A DNA stretch of 63,264 bases from Paenibacillus cremeus. GTDB taxonomy: Bacteria > Bacillota > Bacilli > Paenibacillales > NBRC-103111. Made by a program: the position numbers and the translations under genes. The stretch covers positions 1-63,264 of the forward strand of contig NZ_VNJI01000045.1 in NCBI RefSeq assembly GCF_007786445.1, given 5' to 3'. Below the pieces are notes generated by a model. That model searched no databases and had not been told where the DNA came from. It saw nothing but the letters and a program-made list of their open reading frames with translations. This document shows positions 24,627 through 31,974 of the stretch, piece after piece (within the stretch, counting starts at the first letter, position 1; each line of letters starts with the position of its first letter).

Positions 24627-25633
24627 TAGAGCTGGCCTCCTTTCCGTGCGATATACACGAAGAAAGGAACCCCGATCAGCGCGGTGGTCACCCCAACAGG
24701 GACTTCTTTAGGCATCGCAATGAATCGGGCGCCGACATCTGCACTTACGAGCAGTAAAGCGCCGCCGATGGCGCAATAAGGGACGATCCAGCGGTAGTCG
24801 TTGCCGACAAGAAAACGCACGATATGCGGCACGATGATCCCGACGAACACGACCGGACCGGCCACAGCGACGGAGCCGCCGGCTAACGCCACGATGACAA
24901 CCGCGGCCGCTGCTTTGATCAGTATCGTGCGCTGTCCCAGACCCTTGGCCACATCGTCGCCCATAGCCAGAATGTTGATATGCGGCGACAGCATCACCGC
25001 GAGGATGAGTGCAATCACCATATAAGGAAGAACGGAGAGCAGCATTTCCATCGTACGACCGGCTACGGAACCGACCAGCCAAAACAGCACTTGCTCGAAG
25101 GCTTTGCCGTTAGAAAGCAGGATCCCCTGCGTCAGCGAGGCGAAAAAGGCGGTCATTGCCGATCCTGCCAAGGTAATTTTGATAGGAGTTAACCCGTCAC
25201 GCCCGAGAGAGCCGAGAAAGTAAACGCCTCCTGCACTGACAGCCGCCCCGAGAAAGGCAACCCAAGTGAAGGCCTTCAGTTCGCTCAGATTGAAAAAGGA
25301 AACGGCCACTACAATCGCAAACGCCGCACCGGCATTCACACCAAAAATACTTGGGGAAGCGAGCGGATTGCGTGTAATCGCCTGCATTAATGCGCCTGCA
25401 ACCGCCAGGCTTCCGCCGACAACGGCAGCAATCAGAGCTCTTGGGACGCGAGAAGTAGTAATAATGAGATGCTCATTCGAGCCGTTAAATTGAGTGTAGG
25501 CGGATTGGATCATTTGCAAGGAGTAGTTCTTCACGCCGAACATGACGCTGCAAACCATTGCCGCCAGCAGCAGGACAAATCCGATGATCAGTACAGCTGA
25601 TTTGGTGGTGGGTGCTTGTAACGCGCTCTTCAT
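24626..25633 (-). CDS. Iron-siderophore ABC transporter permease (FecCD family)
   Basis: First gene of the minus-strand uptake operon: 335 residues, ten predicted helices, with SRVPRALIAAVVGGSLAVAGAL, NPLASPSIFGVNAGAA and VGIIVPHIVRFLVG. It forms a heterodimeric channel with the next permease. It starts at ATG 25633 opposite the lipoprotein gene; its promoter (25685-25713) and a Fur box lie in the shared 220-bp region, so iron should repress both directions. Confidence 0.93.
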   Translation of the reverse strand: MKSALQAPTTKSAVLIIGFVLLLAAMVCSVMFGVKNYSLQMIQSAYTQFNGSNEHLIITTSRVPRALIAAVVGGSLAVAGALMQAITRNPLASPSIFGVNAGAAFAIVVAVSFFNLSELKAFTWVAFLGAAVSAGGVYFLGSLGRDGLTPIKITLAGSAMTAFFASLTQGILLSNGKAFEQVLFWLVGSVAGRTMEMLLSVLPYMVIALILAVMLSPHINILAMGDDVAKGLGQRTILIKAAAAVVIVALAGGSVAVAGPVVFVGIIVPHIVRFLVGNDYRWIVPYCAIGGALLLVSADVGARFIAMPKEVPVGVTTALIGVPFFVYIARKGGQL

Positions 25634-25684
25634 ATGTAGGTAAACCTGCTTCCGGTGAGTGATAGGAAAGAATGACTACATTTT

Positions 25685-25713
25685 ATTTTAGGGGAACACC
25701 TCTGATGTGTCAA
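25685..25713 (-). promoter_or_regulatory. Promoter of the iron permease/ATPase operon
   Basis: Minus strand TTGACA, 17 bp, TAAAAT: a near-consensus sigma-A promoter about 50 nt before the permease start. The Fur-like box at 25715-25733 directly abuts its -35. Confidence 0.75.
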
Positions 25714-25714
25714 T

Positions 25715-25733
25715 GATTTTGAGAATCATTATC
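25715..25733. promoter_or_regulatory. Fur box (16 of 19 matches)
   Basis: GATTTTGAGAATCATTATC against the classical Fur consensus GATAATGATAATCATTATC. It lies between the two divergent promoters. Confidence 0.75.
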
Positions 25734-25742
25734 AAATTAGTG

Positions 25743-25772
25743 TTGACAAGGTATAACTTAAGCCGTTACTAT
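25743..25772 (+). promoter_or_regulatory. Promoter of the siderophore-binding lipoprotein
   Basis: TTGACA (25743-25748), 18 bp, TACTAT (25767-25772). The perfect Fur box begins 6 bp downstream, over the expected transcription start. Confidence 0.7.
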
Positions 25773-25778
25773 ATACGA

Positions 25779-25797
25779 GATAATGATAATCATTATC
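25779..25797. promoter_or_regulatory. Fur box, perfect 19-bp consensus
   Basis: GATAATGATAATCATTATC matches the 19-bp Fur consensus at every position and covers the transcription start of the lipoprotein gene, so iron-bound Fur should block it. Confidence 0.92.
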
Positions 25798-25853
25798 ATT
25801 ACTTAAAAAGAAGATCTTTATTTTCATTCATACATAGGGGGAATAAACACATT

Positions 25854-26846
25854 ATGTCTTTCTTCAAAAGCTTCAAGTTCAAAGGCACCGCGCTTCTTTC
25901 GGCGGTATTGTTCTTATCGGTAGGACTCGCGGCATGCGGCCCAGCGGAGCCTAAGCAAGAGGTGGGCGGCAGCACGGCACCAGCGGCAGCTCAAGCAGGA
26001 GCACTGCATAAAGTAAAGCACGCGATGGGTGAAACGGAAGTGCCAGCGAATCCGAAGCGTGTTGTCATCCTTACTAATGAAGGTACAGAAGCATTGCTGT
26101 CGCTTGGCGTAAAGCCGGTCGGGGCCGTGAAATCTTTTACAGGGAATCCTTGGTATGACCACATTAAAGCGGATATGCAGGGCGTTACCGTGCTTGGGGA
26201 GGAAGGCCAGCCGAACCTGGAGCTGATCGCTTCGCTGAAGCCGGATCTGATCATTGGAAACAAGCTGCGCCAAGAGAAAGTATACGAGCAGCTGAAGGCC
26301 ATCGCGCCAACCGTATTCTCGGAAACGCTCCGCGGCGAATGGAAAGATAATTACCGCTTGTACGCCGAGGCGCTCGGCAAGAAGGAAGAAGGCGACAAGG
26401 TCATCGCCGCTTTTGATAAGCGGATCGAAGACTTCAAGACGAAGGCTGGCGACAAGCTGAAGCAGACCGTATCCGTTGTACGTTTTATGCCAGGCAGAAC
26501 TCGAATTTATAAGCAGGATACGTTCACAGGCGTTATTTTCAAACAAATCGGAATTGCTAGACCGGCTTCGCCAAGCAAAGAGACCTTCGCGGACGAAATT
26601 ACTAAAGAGCGTTTGCCGGAGGCAGAAGCGGATAGAATGTTCTACTTCACTTATGAAACCGGCGATGGCAAAGGCAATCAGCAGGAAAAAGAGTGGATGA
26701 ACGATCCAATGTGGAAAAACTTGAACGTAGTTAAAAGCAACAAGGCGACTCAGGTGAACGATGCGATCTGGAACACCGCTGGCGGCGTAAAAGCGGCTAA
26801 CCTGATGCTGGACGATTTGTATAAGTTCTACGATATTAAGCAATAA
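25854..26846 (+). CDS. Iron-siderophore ABC transporter substrate-binding lipoprotein (FecB/FhuD type)
   Basis: A 330-residue lipoprotein with signal peptide and lipobox VGLAAC (acylated Cys at about 23). The periplasmic-binding fold of the TroA/FhuD class follows: VPANPKRVVILTNEGTEALLSLGVKPVGA (here in parts), LKPDLIIG, and AIWNTAGGVKAANLMLDDL at the C-terminus. It resembles B. subtilis YfiY-like binding proteins. ATG 25854 has AGGGGG about 12 nt upstream. It is transcribed divergently from its permeases and ATPase and shares Fur control with them. The ligand is not determinable here. Confidence 0.93.
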   Translation: MSFFKSFKFKGTALLSAVLFLSVGLAACGPAEPKQEVGGSTAPAAAQAGALHKVKHAMGETEVPANPKRVVILTNEGTEALLSLGVKPVGAVKSFTGNPWYDHIKADMQGVTVLGEEGQPNLELIASLKPDLIIGNKLRQEKVYEQLKAIAPTVFSETLRGEWKDNYRLYAEALGKKEEGDKVIAAFDKRIEDFKTKAGDKLKQTVSVVRFMPGRTRIYKQDTFTGVIFKQIGIARPASPSKETFADEITKERLPEAEADRMFYFTYETGDGKGNQQEKEWMNDPMWKNLNVVKSNKATQVNDAIWNTAGGVKAANLMLDDLYKFYDIKQ

Positions 26847-26861
26847 CAAGCGGTAACGCAC

Positions 26862-26894
26862 AGGCCGGGCTCCGAGAGGGGAGTGCGGCCTTTT
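26862..26894 (+). terminator. Terminator of the binding-protein gene
   Basis: AGGCCG...CGGCCT stem with an inner CTCC/GGAG pairing and a T4 tract. Confidence 0.75.
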
Positions 26895-26925
26895 ATTTAA
26901 AGGGAATACGTAGGCGGAGCTGCTG

Positions 26926-26960
26926 TTGACAAAAGTAACTGTTACGAATATAATTACAGT
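26926..26960 (+). promoter_or_regulatory. Promoter with embedded inverted repeat, Rrf2 gene
   Basis: TTGACA (26926-26931), 17 bp, TATAAT (26949-26954): a full-consensus sigma-A promoter. The inverted repeat ACTGT (26938-26942) / ACAGT (26956-26960) brackets the -10, and GTAACTGTTAC is a smaller palindrome within it. It is a likely operator for the Rrf2 protein encoded just downstream. Confidence 0.7.
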
Positions 26961-26987
26961 ATGAGATCGGAAGGAGGCGGACACTGG

Positions 26988-27419
26988 ATGAATAGCGAAT
27001 TTACAATTGCGGTTCACAGTCTGGTGCTGCTGGCTTACCGTCCGGATCATATGGCCACAAGCGATATGATCGCTCATAATGTTTGCACGCATCCGGCTCG
27101 TGTCCGCAAAGTAATGGCGTGCTTGCGCAAGCTTGGATACGTGAAGGCCAAGGAAGGCAGCGGCGGAGGCTTTATTCTTAGCTGCGACCCTTCGCAGGTA
27201 ACGCTGGCCGAGATTTATCGCGCGACCTCGATCGGCTCGATTAAACCGGGCTGGTGCTCGGGGGATGCGGAGCAGGAGTGCATGATCGCTTGCAACATGG
27301 CCGATGTGATGGGTCAAATTTTTACCGAGGCGGAAATGCATTTGTTAGGTTTTTTGCAGCAGCTTACGATACAACAGGTATTGGGCAGAATTCGTGATGT
27401 ACAGCAAGATAGGACGTAA
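26988..27419 (+). CDS. Rrf2-family transcriptional regulator
   Basis: A 143-residue winged-helix regulator: MNSEFTIAVHSLVLLAY, then CTHPARVRKVMACLRKLGYV as the recognition helix, then KEGSGGGFILS as the wing. Three cysteines lie in GWCSGDAEQECMIACN (C-X7-C-X3-C). NsrR and IscR use a three-Cys cluster near here, but with other spacing, so an Fe-S or thiol redox switch is possible and not established. ATG 26988 follows AAGGAGG. Autoregulation is suggested by the palindrome in its promoter. It is followed by an IDEAL protein and thioredoxin. Confidence 0.88.
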   Translation: MNSEFTIAVHSLVLLAYRPDHMATSDMIAHNVCTHPARVRKVMACLRKLGYVKAKEGSGGGFILSCDPSQVTLAEIYRATSIGSIKPGWCSGDAEQECMIACNMADVMGQIFTEAEMHLLGFLQQLTIQQVLGRIRDVQQDRT

Positions 27420-27477
27420 TTTTTTTAAGCTAACTGTCACTTTTTTAGTATCAGTTTTATTGGGGAGGGTGAAAAAA

Positions 27478-27879
27478 ATGGCTACAGTACATGGCAAGAA
27501 GCTGTTAGTGGTAGGAGATTGGGTATCGGGGACTTCCTTTTTGGATGAACGCTTGATTGGATATGTCGAATCGATCGATTCGCACGGCGTAGTGGACGTA
27601 TGGGTCACTCAAAGCGACCACGACGACGCTGTCGGTCAGCTGGTACAATCGAAGCTTGCCAAGCTGGAGAAGCTGCCTGATTATGAGCCTTCCGAGCCCG
27701 AGGATCTTCGCAGTCTGATCGAGCTGGCTCTCGCCACCCGGGACCAAGCTTGGTTTGAGGAGCTCAGCACGAAGCTGGCAGGTGCCGAGGGTGAAGGCGG
27801 AGCATTATCCTCCGATGGGAAGCCGGCTCGACCGCAGTCTTTCACTCGCTTCAGAGGCAAACGCGTTAGCATCGATTAA
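27478..27879 (+). CDS. IDEAL-domain protein
   Basis: A 133-residue protein. A compact beta-rich N-terminus (MATVHGKKLLVVGDWVSGTS...VDVWVTQSD; about 1-55) may be a small barrel. The IDEAL-type helix DLRSLIELALATRDQAWFEEL lies at about 80-100, followed by a low-complexity tail ending RFRGKRVSID. IDEAL motifs occur in small Bacillota proteins that mediate protein contacts; the exact role is unknown. ATG 27478 has GGGGAGGGTG upstream. It sits 58 nt after the Rrf2 gene with no terminator between, so it probably shares that regulated transcript. Confidence 0.75.
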   Translation: MATVHGKKLLVVGDWVSGTSFLDERLIGYVESIDSHGVVDVWVTQSDHDDAVGQLVQSKLAKLEKLPDYEPSEPEDLRSLIELALATRDQAWFEELSTKLAGAEGEGGALSSDGKPARPQSFTRFRGKRVSID

Positions 27880-27926
27880 TTTTCATGTAGCATGCAACTA
27901 CTTTATCATATAAGGAGACGATAACA

Positions 27927-28241
27927 ATGGCGATTATCAATGTGCAGGATGCGAAGTTTCAAGATGCGATTCAAGAGGGCGTTGTGCTGGTGGATTTCTG
28001 GGCACCTTGGTGCGGCCCTTGTAAAATGATCGCGCCGGTGCTGGAGGAGCTCAGCCAGAAGCTCGGCGAATCGGTAACGATCGCGAAGCTGAATGTCGAC
28101 GATAACCCCGAAACGGCCAGCAACTACGGGGTGATGAGCATCCCTACGCTGAAGCTGTTTAAAGACGGCGTGGAAGTAGGTACAGCGGTTGGATTCCGTC
28201 CGCTTGCGGATCTGGAAGCTTGGATTGCGCCGCAATTGTAA
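27927..28241 (+). CDS. trxA: Thioredoxin
   Basis: A 104-residue cytoplasmic thiol-disulfide reductase with the WCGPC active site at residues 28-32, the cis-proline in SIPTLKLF and the buried Asp in LVDFWAPW. ATG 27927 has AAGGAG upstream. It lies 47 nt after the IDEAL gene and ends at a strong terminator. Linkage with an Rrf2 regulator suggests redox control. It may not be the only thioredoxin of the genome, so the symbol is by sequence type. Confidence 0.93.
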   Translation: MAIINVQDAKFQDAIQEGVVLVDFWAPWCGPCKMIAPVLEELSQKLGESVTIAKLNVDDNPETASNYGVMSIPTLKLFKDGVEVGTAVGFRPLADLEAWIAPQL

Positions 28242-28254
28242 TTTGGTGATAGAG

Positions 28255-28279
28255 GGCAGCCTTCGGGCTGCCTTTTTTT
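28255..28279 (+). terminator. Terminator after thioredoxin
   Basis: GGCAGCC-TTCG-GGCTGCC, a 7-bp stem on a stable tetraloop, followed by T7. Confidence 0.95.
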
Positions 28280-28317
28280 CTTTATGTATGCTGTAACAAT
28301 CGCAGTTAAAATTTTTA

Positions 28318-28346
28318 TTGATCTTAGGAAGTTTTATCAGTACATT
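28318..28346 (+). promoter_or_regulatory. Promoter of the ABC-CNBD operon
   Basis: TTGATC, 17 bp, TACATT, about 55 nt upstream of the exporter start. The spacer region is AT-rich. Confidence 0.5.
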
Positions 28347-28404
28347 TTGATATAGAAGTGAGCGGAAGGTTAGTCAGTTATGCTCTGAAGGGGGATGGAT
28401 CCAG

Positions 28405-30564
28405 ATGTTTTGGAAATATATAATCACAACCATTCGATCGTCTCCTTTACTCTTATTGGTCATGGTGTTAGGTGCCGTCATCGACATCGCGTTTCGATAC
28501 TTATCTTCCCTAAGTTATAAATATTTAATCGATAAAGCGATCGTTCCGCGAGATGGCCAAGCTCTGGCTGTTATTGTTGGTGCATTACTAGTGCTTGGAT
28601 TGATCAATGTTGCTGCAGGTATTTCCGGTGATTATGCCAAAGCTAGAGTAGGGGCAAAGTTTCTGTTCGATTCACGGATCAAGCTGTTCCGTCATATGCA
28701 GCTGCAATCTCATCGCTTTTATGAACGGTTTCGCATTGCCGATCTTCTGGCCAGGTATTCCGATGACATCCCGGCCATTCAATCTGCGGTGCTCCAGACG
28801 TTTACTGGCGGTTTGCTTTCCGTGTCCAGCGTGATCGTGGGGCTGTCCATTCTTTTCACCATGGAGTGGCGGCTTACCTTGATTGTTCTTTTCGGTTCCA
28901 TGTTATTATTCGTGCCTCACCGATTGTTGAAGTCACGCTCGTTGGCGCTGGGCAAGGCTTATTTTAAACATCTCGAGAAATTCAACGGATCTATCGACGA
29001 AAATATGAAGGCATACCGGGTCATTCGAGCGTTTGATCTGCGCCAAAGTATGCTGGAGAAGGTGGAAGGGAATCTCCGGTCGATGCTCTCGGTAGGTGTG
29101 CAAAGAAGCTTTGTCACTTCGAACCTGAACCGTGTACCGATGGTGGCTCTTTCCATTTTGACGGCTGTTATTTTAGCATATGGCAGTTATTTAACGTTTG
29201 ATGGGGTACTATCGATTGGCGAATTTATGGCCTTCAATTCGGTGTTTTTTACCGTTGGCCAGTCCATGTTCGGCTTAGCCTCCGTACTGCCGTATTTTTT
29301 GTCGGCGCGCACAAGTCTGGAACGTTTACAGCAGGTGATGGAGTGGGAGCCCGATGTTAGCGAGCATGGTGGCTCTGAGCTGCCTGCCGTTCATTCGGGT
29401 ATCACGTTGAAAGATATCTCCTTTGCTTATGTTCCAGGTGAGCCCGTGCTGCAGCAGCTGAATCTTGATATACCGACGCTCGGATATACGTCCATTGTCG
29501 GCTCTAGCGGCTCAGGGAAAAGCACGGTGCTCCAGCTCTTGCTGCGATTTTCAGATCCGCAGAGCGGTTCGGTGCTGTACGACGGCTATGATCTTAGAGA
29601 GGTTCAGTATTCAAGCCTGCTCCAGCAGGTAGGGGTCGTCTTTCAGGATTCGATTCTTTTCCATGCTACCATTAAGGAAAATTTGGTTGTCGGCAAGCCG
29701 GATGCAACGGCAGAGGAGATCGAAGGGGCCGCGCGGGCGGCTGGAATCCATGATACGATTGTCGGATTTCGTGATGGCTATGAGACGATGATACATAACC
29801 AAGGAGATAATTTATCCGGAGGACAACGGCAGCGGATTGCTCTGGCGAGGGCACTGCTGCGCAATCCGAAAATTTTATTTCTGGACGAAGCCACTTCTGC
29901 GCTTGATCCGGAAACCGAGCGGTCGGTGAATGAGACGATCTTGTCGCTGAGCCGCAGCAGGGCCATTATTTCGGTGACGCACCGGTTGGCTTACGCGGCG
30001 ATGTCCGATCGTATTATCGTTCTTGATAACGGCCGGGTAGCTGAAGTGGGATCGCATGAACAGCTCATCGAACGCGGCGGTTTGTATGGCCAAATGTGGG
30101 AGAAGCAGCAGGGATTTGTGCTTTCCAAAGGAGGCAGCAATGCACAGGTGCAGGCAGATCGGCTGGGAAAGCTGCCCTTTTTTCAGGGAATGGAACAAGA
30201 CGCGCTGGAGCAGATGGCCTGGCTCTTCGTCACAGAGCAGCGTGATGCAGGGGCAACGGTGGTTACACAAGGCGATACCGGAGATAAATTTTACTTGATT
30301 GCGAGAGGTAAAGTGGAGGTATGCGTCGATACGGCAGAGGGAAAGCGTCACAAAGTGGCGGTCCTCGAAGATGGTGACCATTTTGGCGAAATCGCGCTCA
30401 TGCAGCATATTCCAAGAACGGCCCATGTCATTACGGTAACCCCTTGCTTGTTGTTGTCTTTGTCGTATGATCATTTCCATCCGCTGCTGGAACGCTTTCC
30501 GACGATTCGTGAAAAGCTTGAAGGCGCATTGAAAACACGTCTGCAGGGGAGAGATGCTAGTTGA
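28405..30564 (+). CDS. ABC exporter fused to a C-terminal cyclic-nucleotide-binding domain
   Basis: A 719-residue half-transporter. The six-helix exporter domain spans residues 1-310. The ATPase domain (about 330-570) has Walker A GSSGSGKST (366-374), signature LSGGQRQRIALARALL (from 470), Walker B ILFLDEATSALD and H-loop SVTHRL. A complete cNMP-binding domain (about 590-715) ends the protein, with FFQGMEQDALEQMA, GDTGDKFYLIARGKVEV and the phosphate-cassette-like HFGEIALMQHIPRTAHV. There is no peptidase C39 domain. ATG 28405 follows GGGGG. Its stop overlaps the next gene's TTG start. The fusion suggests export gated by a nucleotide or small ligand; the substrate is unknown, and the antisense peptide nearby is a candidate. 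Confidence 0.9.
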   Translation: MFWKYIITTIRSSPLLLLVMVLGAVIDIAFRYLSSLSYKYLIDKAIVPRDGQALAVIVGALLVLGLINVAAGISGDYAKARVGAKFLFDSRIKLFRHMQLQSHRFYERFRIADLLARYSDDIPAIQSAVLQTFTGGLLSVSSVIVGLSILFTMEWRLTLIVLFGSMLLFVPHRLLKSRSLALGKAYFKHLEKFNGSIDENMKAYRVIRAFDLRQSMLEKVEGNLRSMLSVGVQRSFVTSNLNRVPMVALSILTAVILAYGSYLTFDGVLSIGEFMAFNSVFFTVGQSMFGLASVLPYFLSARTSLERLQQVMEWEPDVSEHGGSELPAVHSGITLKDISFAYVPGEPVLQQLNLDIPTLGYTSIVGSSGSGKSTVLQLLLRFSDPQSGSVLYDGYDLREVQYSSLLQQVGVVFQDSILFHATIKENLVVGKPDATAEEIEGAARAAGIHDTIVGFRDGYETMIHNQGDNLSGGQRQRIALARALLRNPKILFLDEATSALDPETERSVNETILSLSRSRAIISVTHRLAYAAMSDRIIVLDNGRVAEVGSHEQLIERGGLYGQMWEKQQGFVLSKGGSNAQVQADRLGKLPFFQGMEQDALEQMAWLFVTEQRDAGATVVTQGDTGDKFYLIARGKVEVCVDTAEGKRHKVAVLEDGDHFGEIALMQHIPRTAHVITVTPCLLLSLSYDHFHPLLERFPTIREKLEGALKTRLQGRDAS

Positions 30565-31082
30565 AGCAATGGACGATCGCGGATACGGAGCAAAAGAGGG
30601 AGGCGGCGGTTCGTTTTTTATGCCGGCATGCGGAGGATCTGGGTGTTCCTTATAAGTGGAGTACGATCCTGACATCTATCTATACCGCCATCAACGATAA
30701 CGGTCTCCTGTTCGCCTTGGATCGCTTGGGGTGTGTTAGAGGTATTCTTGCGTATACGATTAGCAAAAGAAGTGGAACCGAGGATCAAACCCGAATCGAA
30801 GTGCATCTTCTCTTCCTTGAAGCCGGCTTCCGCGCCTGGAATTCGTTAACGGAAGCCATGAGCGCCTTGGCAGCGGAGCTTGCAGAACGTTTCCGAGCGA
30901 ACAGCGAAATCGGGTTTTATTGTACCCCAACAGAAAAGCATCACAGCCTGTTCAGTAAATTCGCAAGCGTGAACAATACGAGGCTGCACCCATGCGGCAT
31001 GTTGAGCTATTACGTTACGTCACTTGAACAGTTAAAGTACTACGTTGCTCGGTATACCTCACGTTCATTAAAAAAACAATAA
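30561..31082 (+). CDS. GNAT-like protein coupled to the exporter
   Basis: A 173-residue protein with a weak GNAT acyltransferase pattern: LLFALDRLGCVRGILAYTISKR for the central strands, then IEVHLLFLEAGFRAWNSLTEAMSALAAELAE for strand 4 and the helix that would hold acyl-CoA. A clear Q/RxxGxG/A loop is not visible, so catalysis is uncertain. It starts at TTG 30561, overlapping the exporter's TGA, with GGGGAGAG 7 nt upstream, so translation is coupled. No experimentally known relative is recognised. A second GNAT-like gene lies just downstream. Confidence 0.6.
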   Translation: MKQWTIADTEQKREAAVRFLCRHAEDLGVPYKWSTILTSIYTAINDNGLLFALDRLGCVRGILAYTISKRSGTEDQTRIEVHLLFLEAGFRAWNSLTEAMSALAAELAERFRANSEIGFYCTPTEKHHSLFSKFASVNNTRLHPCGMLSYYVTSLEQLKYYVARYTSRSLKKQ

Positions 31083-31102
31083 AAACCGGCATGGTTGCCG
31101 GT
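31080..31102 (-). terminator. Terminator of the antisense peptide gene
   Basis: Minus strand ACCGGCA-ACCA-TGCCGGT, a perfect 7-bp stem, followed by T5. It lies 20 nt after the peptide's stop codon and overlaps the end of the converging GNAT-like gene. Confidence 0.8.
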
Positions 31103-31121
31103 CCATATTGTGCCTTGGTTG

Positions 31122-31205
31122 TTACTCCTTGTCCTCGTCATCCACTTGCGCATCTTCACGGGTAATCTCAGTTGCCATTGGCGGGTTGCAGGCCGGTGCT
31201 CCCAT
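31122..31205 (-). CDS. Small acidic peptide, 27 residues, antisense between two GNAT-like genes
   Basis: ATG 31205 lies 6 nt after GAGGGGGTG. The peptide starts MGAPACNPPM and ends DAQVDDEDKE: a small, Pro-rich N-terminal part with a single Cys and a strongly acidic C-terminal part, with no signal peptide or TM helix. It has a sigma-A-type promoter (31236-31264) and its own terminator, so the whole unit spans only about 185 bp. No family is recognised. It could be the substrate of the neighbouring exporter and GNAT-like enzymes, a signalling peptide, or an antisense RNA with incidental coding. The complete set of signals makes real expression likely. Confidence 0.6.
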   Translation of the reverse strand: MGAPACNPPMATEITREDAQVDDEDKE

Positions 31206-31229
31206 TTCACTCACCCCCTCTATCAAATT

Positions 31230-31814
31230 ATGGTAAATATACAATATCAATCTAGCGAGTTCAAGAATGAATTCCGATTCATATCAAATATAGTTGAGGT
31301 GGATGATGTGATCCGATTTATTGTCTGCGCCAACACTCGGCATTGGAGCAGATTTACTGATTTTTATGTTGAACATAGAGCGTCCGTCGTCCCGAATTAT
31401 CCTGTAAGTCTAGCACTCTTTGACGTCAAAAATTACATGAAGCAAGGAAGAGCCGCTATCATTGTAAATGAACAAGACGAGGTTGTAGGGATTGGAAGCT
31501 TTGTGCTCGGACTTGCGGAAGAAGGTTATCAGCATAAAGAAATTGCTGTGCTGGGTAATAGCTATTTTAAGGAGGAGTATCGGAATACCCGTATGTTCAT
31601 ACGTGGTTTGCAAGTTCTGGCAGAACAAATTCAGAACGCCAATCCGCAGGTACAGGAGGTAAGGATACCTACCTCAGCTGTGAATGCTTACACGAACCGT
31701 TTATATCAAAAAATGGCACGGAAGCTGTATTCCATGGATTCAAACTTTGGAACCATAAATATTTATACGACTCCGATTCATACCTATATAGGCTTTTGCA
31801 ACCGATTTCGATAG
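31230..31814 (+). CDS. GNAT-like acyltransferase, AT-rich
   Basis: A 194-residue protein with a more convincing GNAT fold. RAAIIVNEQDEVVGIGSFVLG gives strands 2-3, HKEIAVLGNSYFKEEYRNTRMFIRGLQVLAEQI (here in parts) gives strand 4 and the CoA helix, and VQEVRIPTSAVNAYTNRLYQKMARKL gives the C-terminal part. The start is unsettled: ATG 31230 has no ribosome binding site, because the sequence upstream is that of the divergent peptide. GTG 31308 has GAGGTGG 5 nt upstream and would clear the peptide promoter. The region is clearly lower in GC than the surrounding genes, a possible sign of transfer. Confidence 0.65.
   Translation: MVNIQYQSSEFKNEFRFISNIVEVDDVIRFIVCANTRHWSRFTDFYVEHRASVVPNYPVSLALFDVKNYMKQGRAAIIVNEQDEVVGIGSFVLGLAEEGYQHKEIAVLGNSYFKEEYRNTRMFIRGLQVLAEQIQNANPQVQEVRIPTSAVNAYTNRLYQKMARKLYSMDSNFGTINIYTTPIHTYIGFCNRFR
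31236..31264 (-). promoter_or_regulatory. Promoter of the antisense peptide gene
   Basis: Minus strand TTGAAC, 17 bp, TATATT, about 30 nt upstream of the peptide ATG, leaving room for a short leader with its ribosome binding site. Confidence 0.65.
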
Positions 31815-31974
31815 GCTAGACGCTATGGTCTGATCATTGGTGGTTGTGGACGTACTCGATCGCTGTTTTTGTTTTTCGATTGCAGGCATTTCCTAGCCGT
31901 TGTTGAAGGTATAATACATGTATGACGAATGATTCTGCAGGTTAAACTTTGATGTGGTTAAGGAGGAGGGGCAG

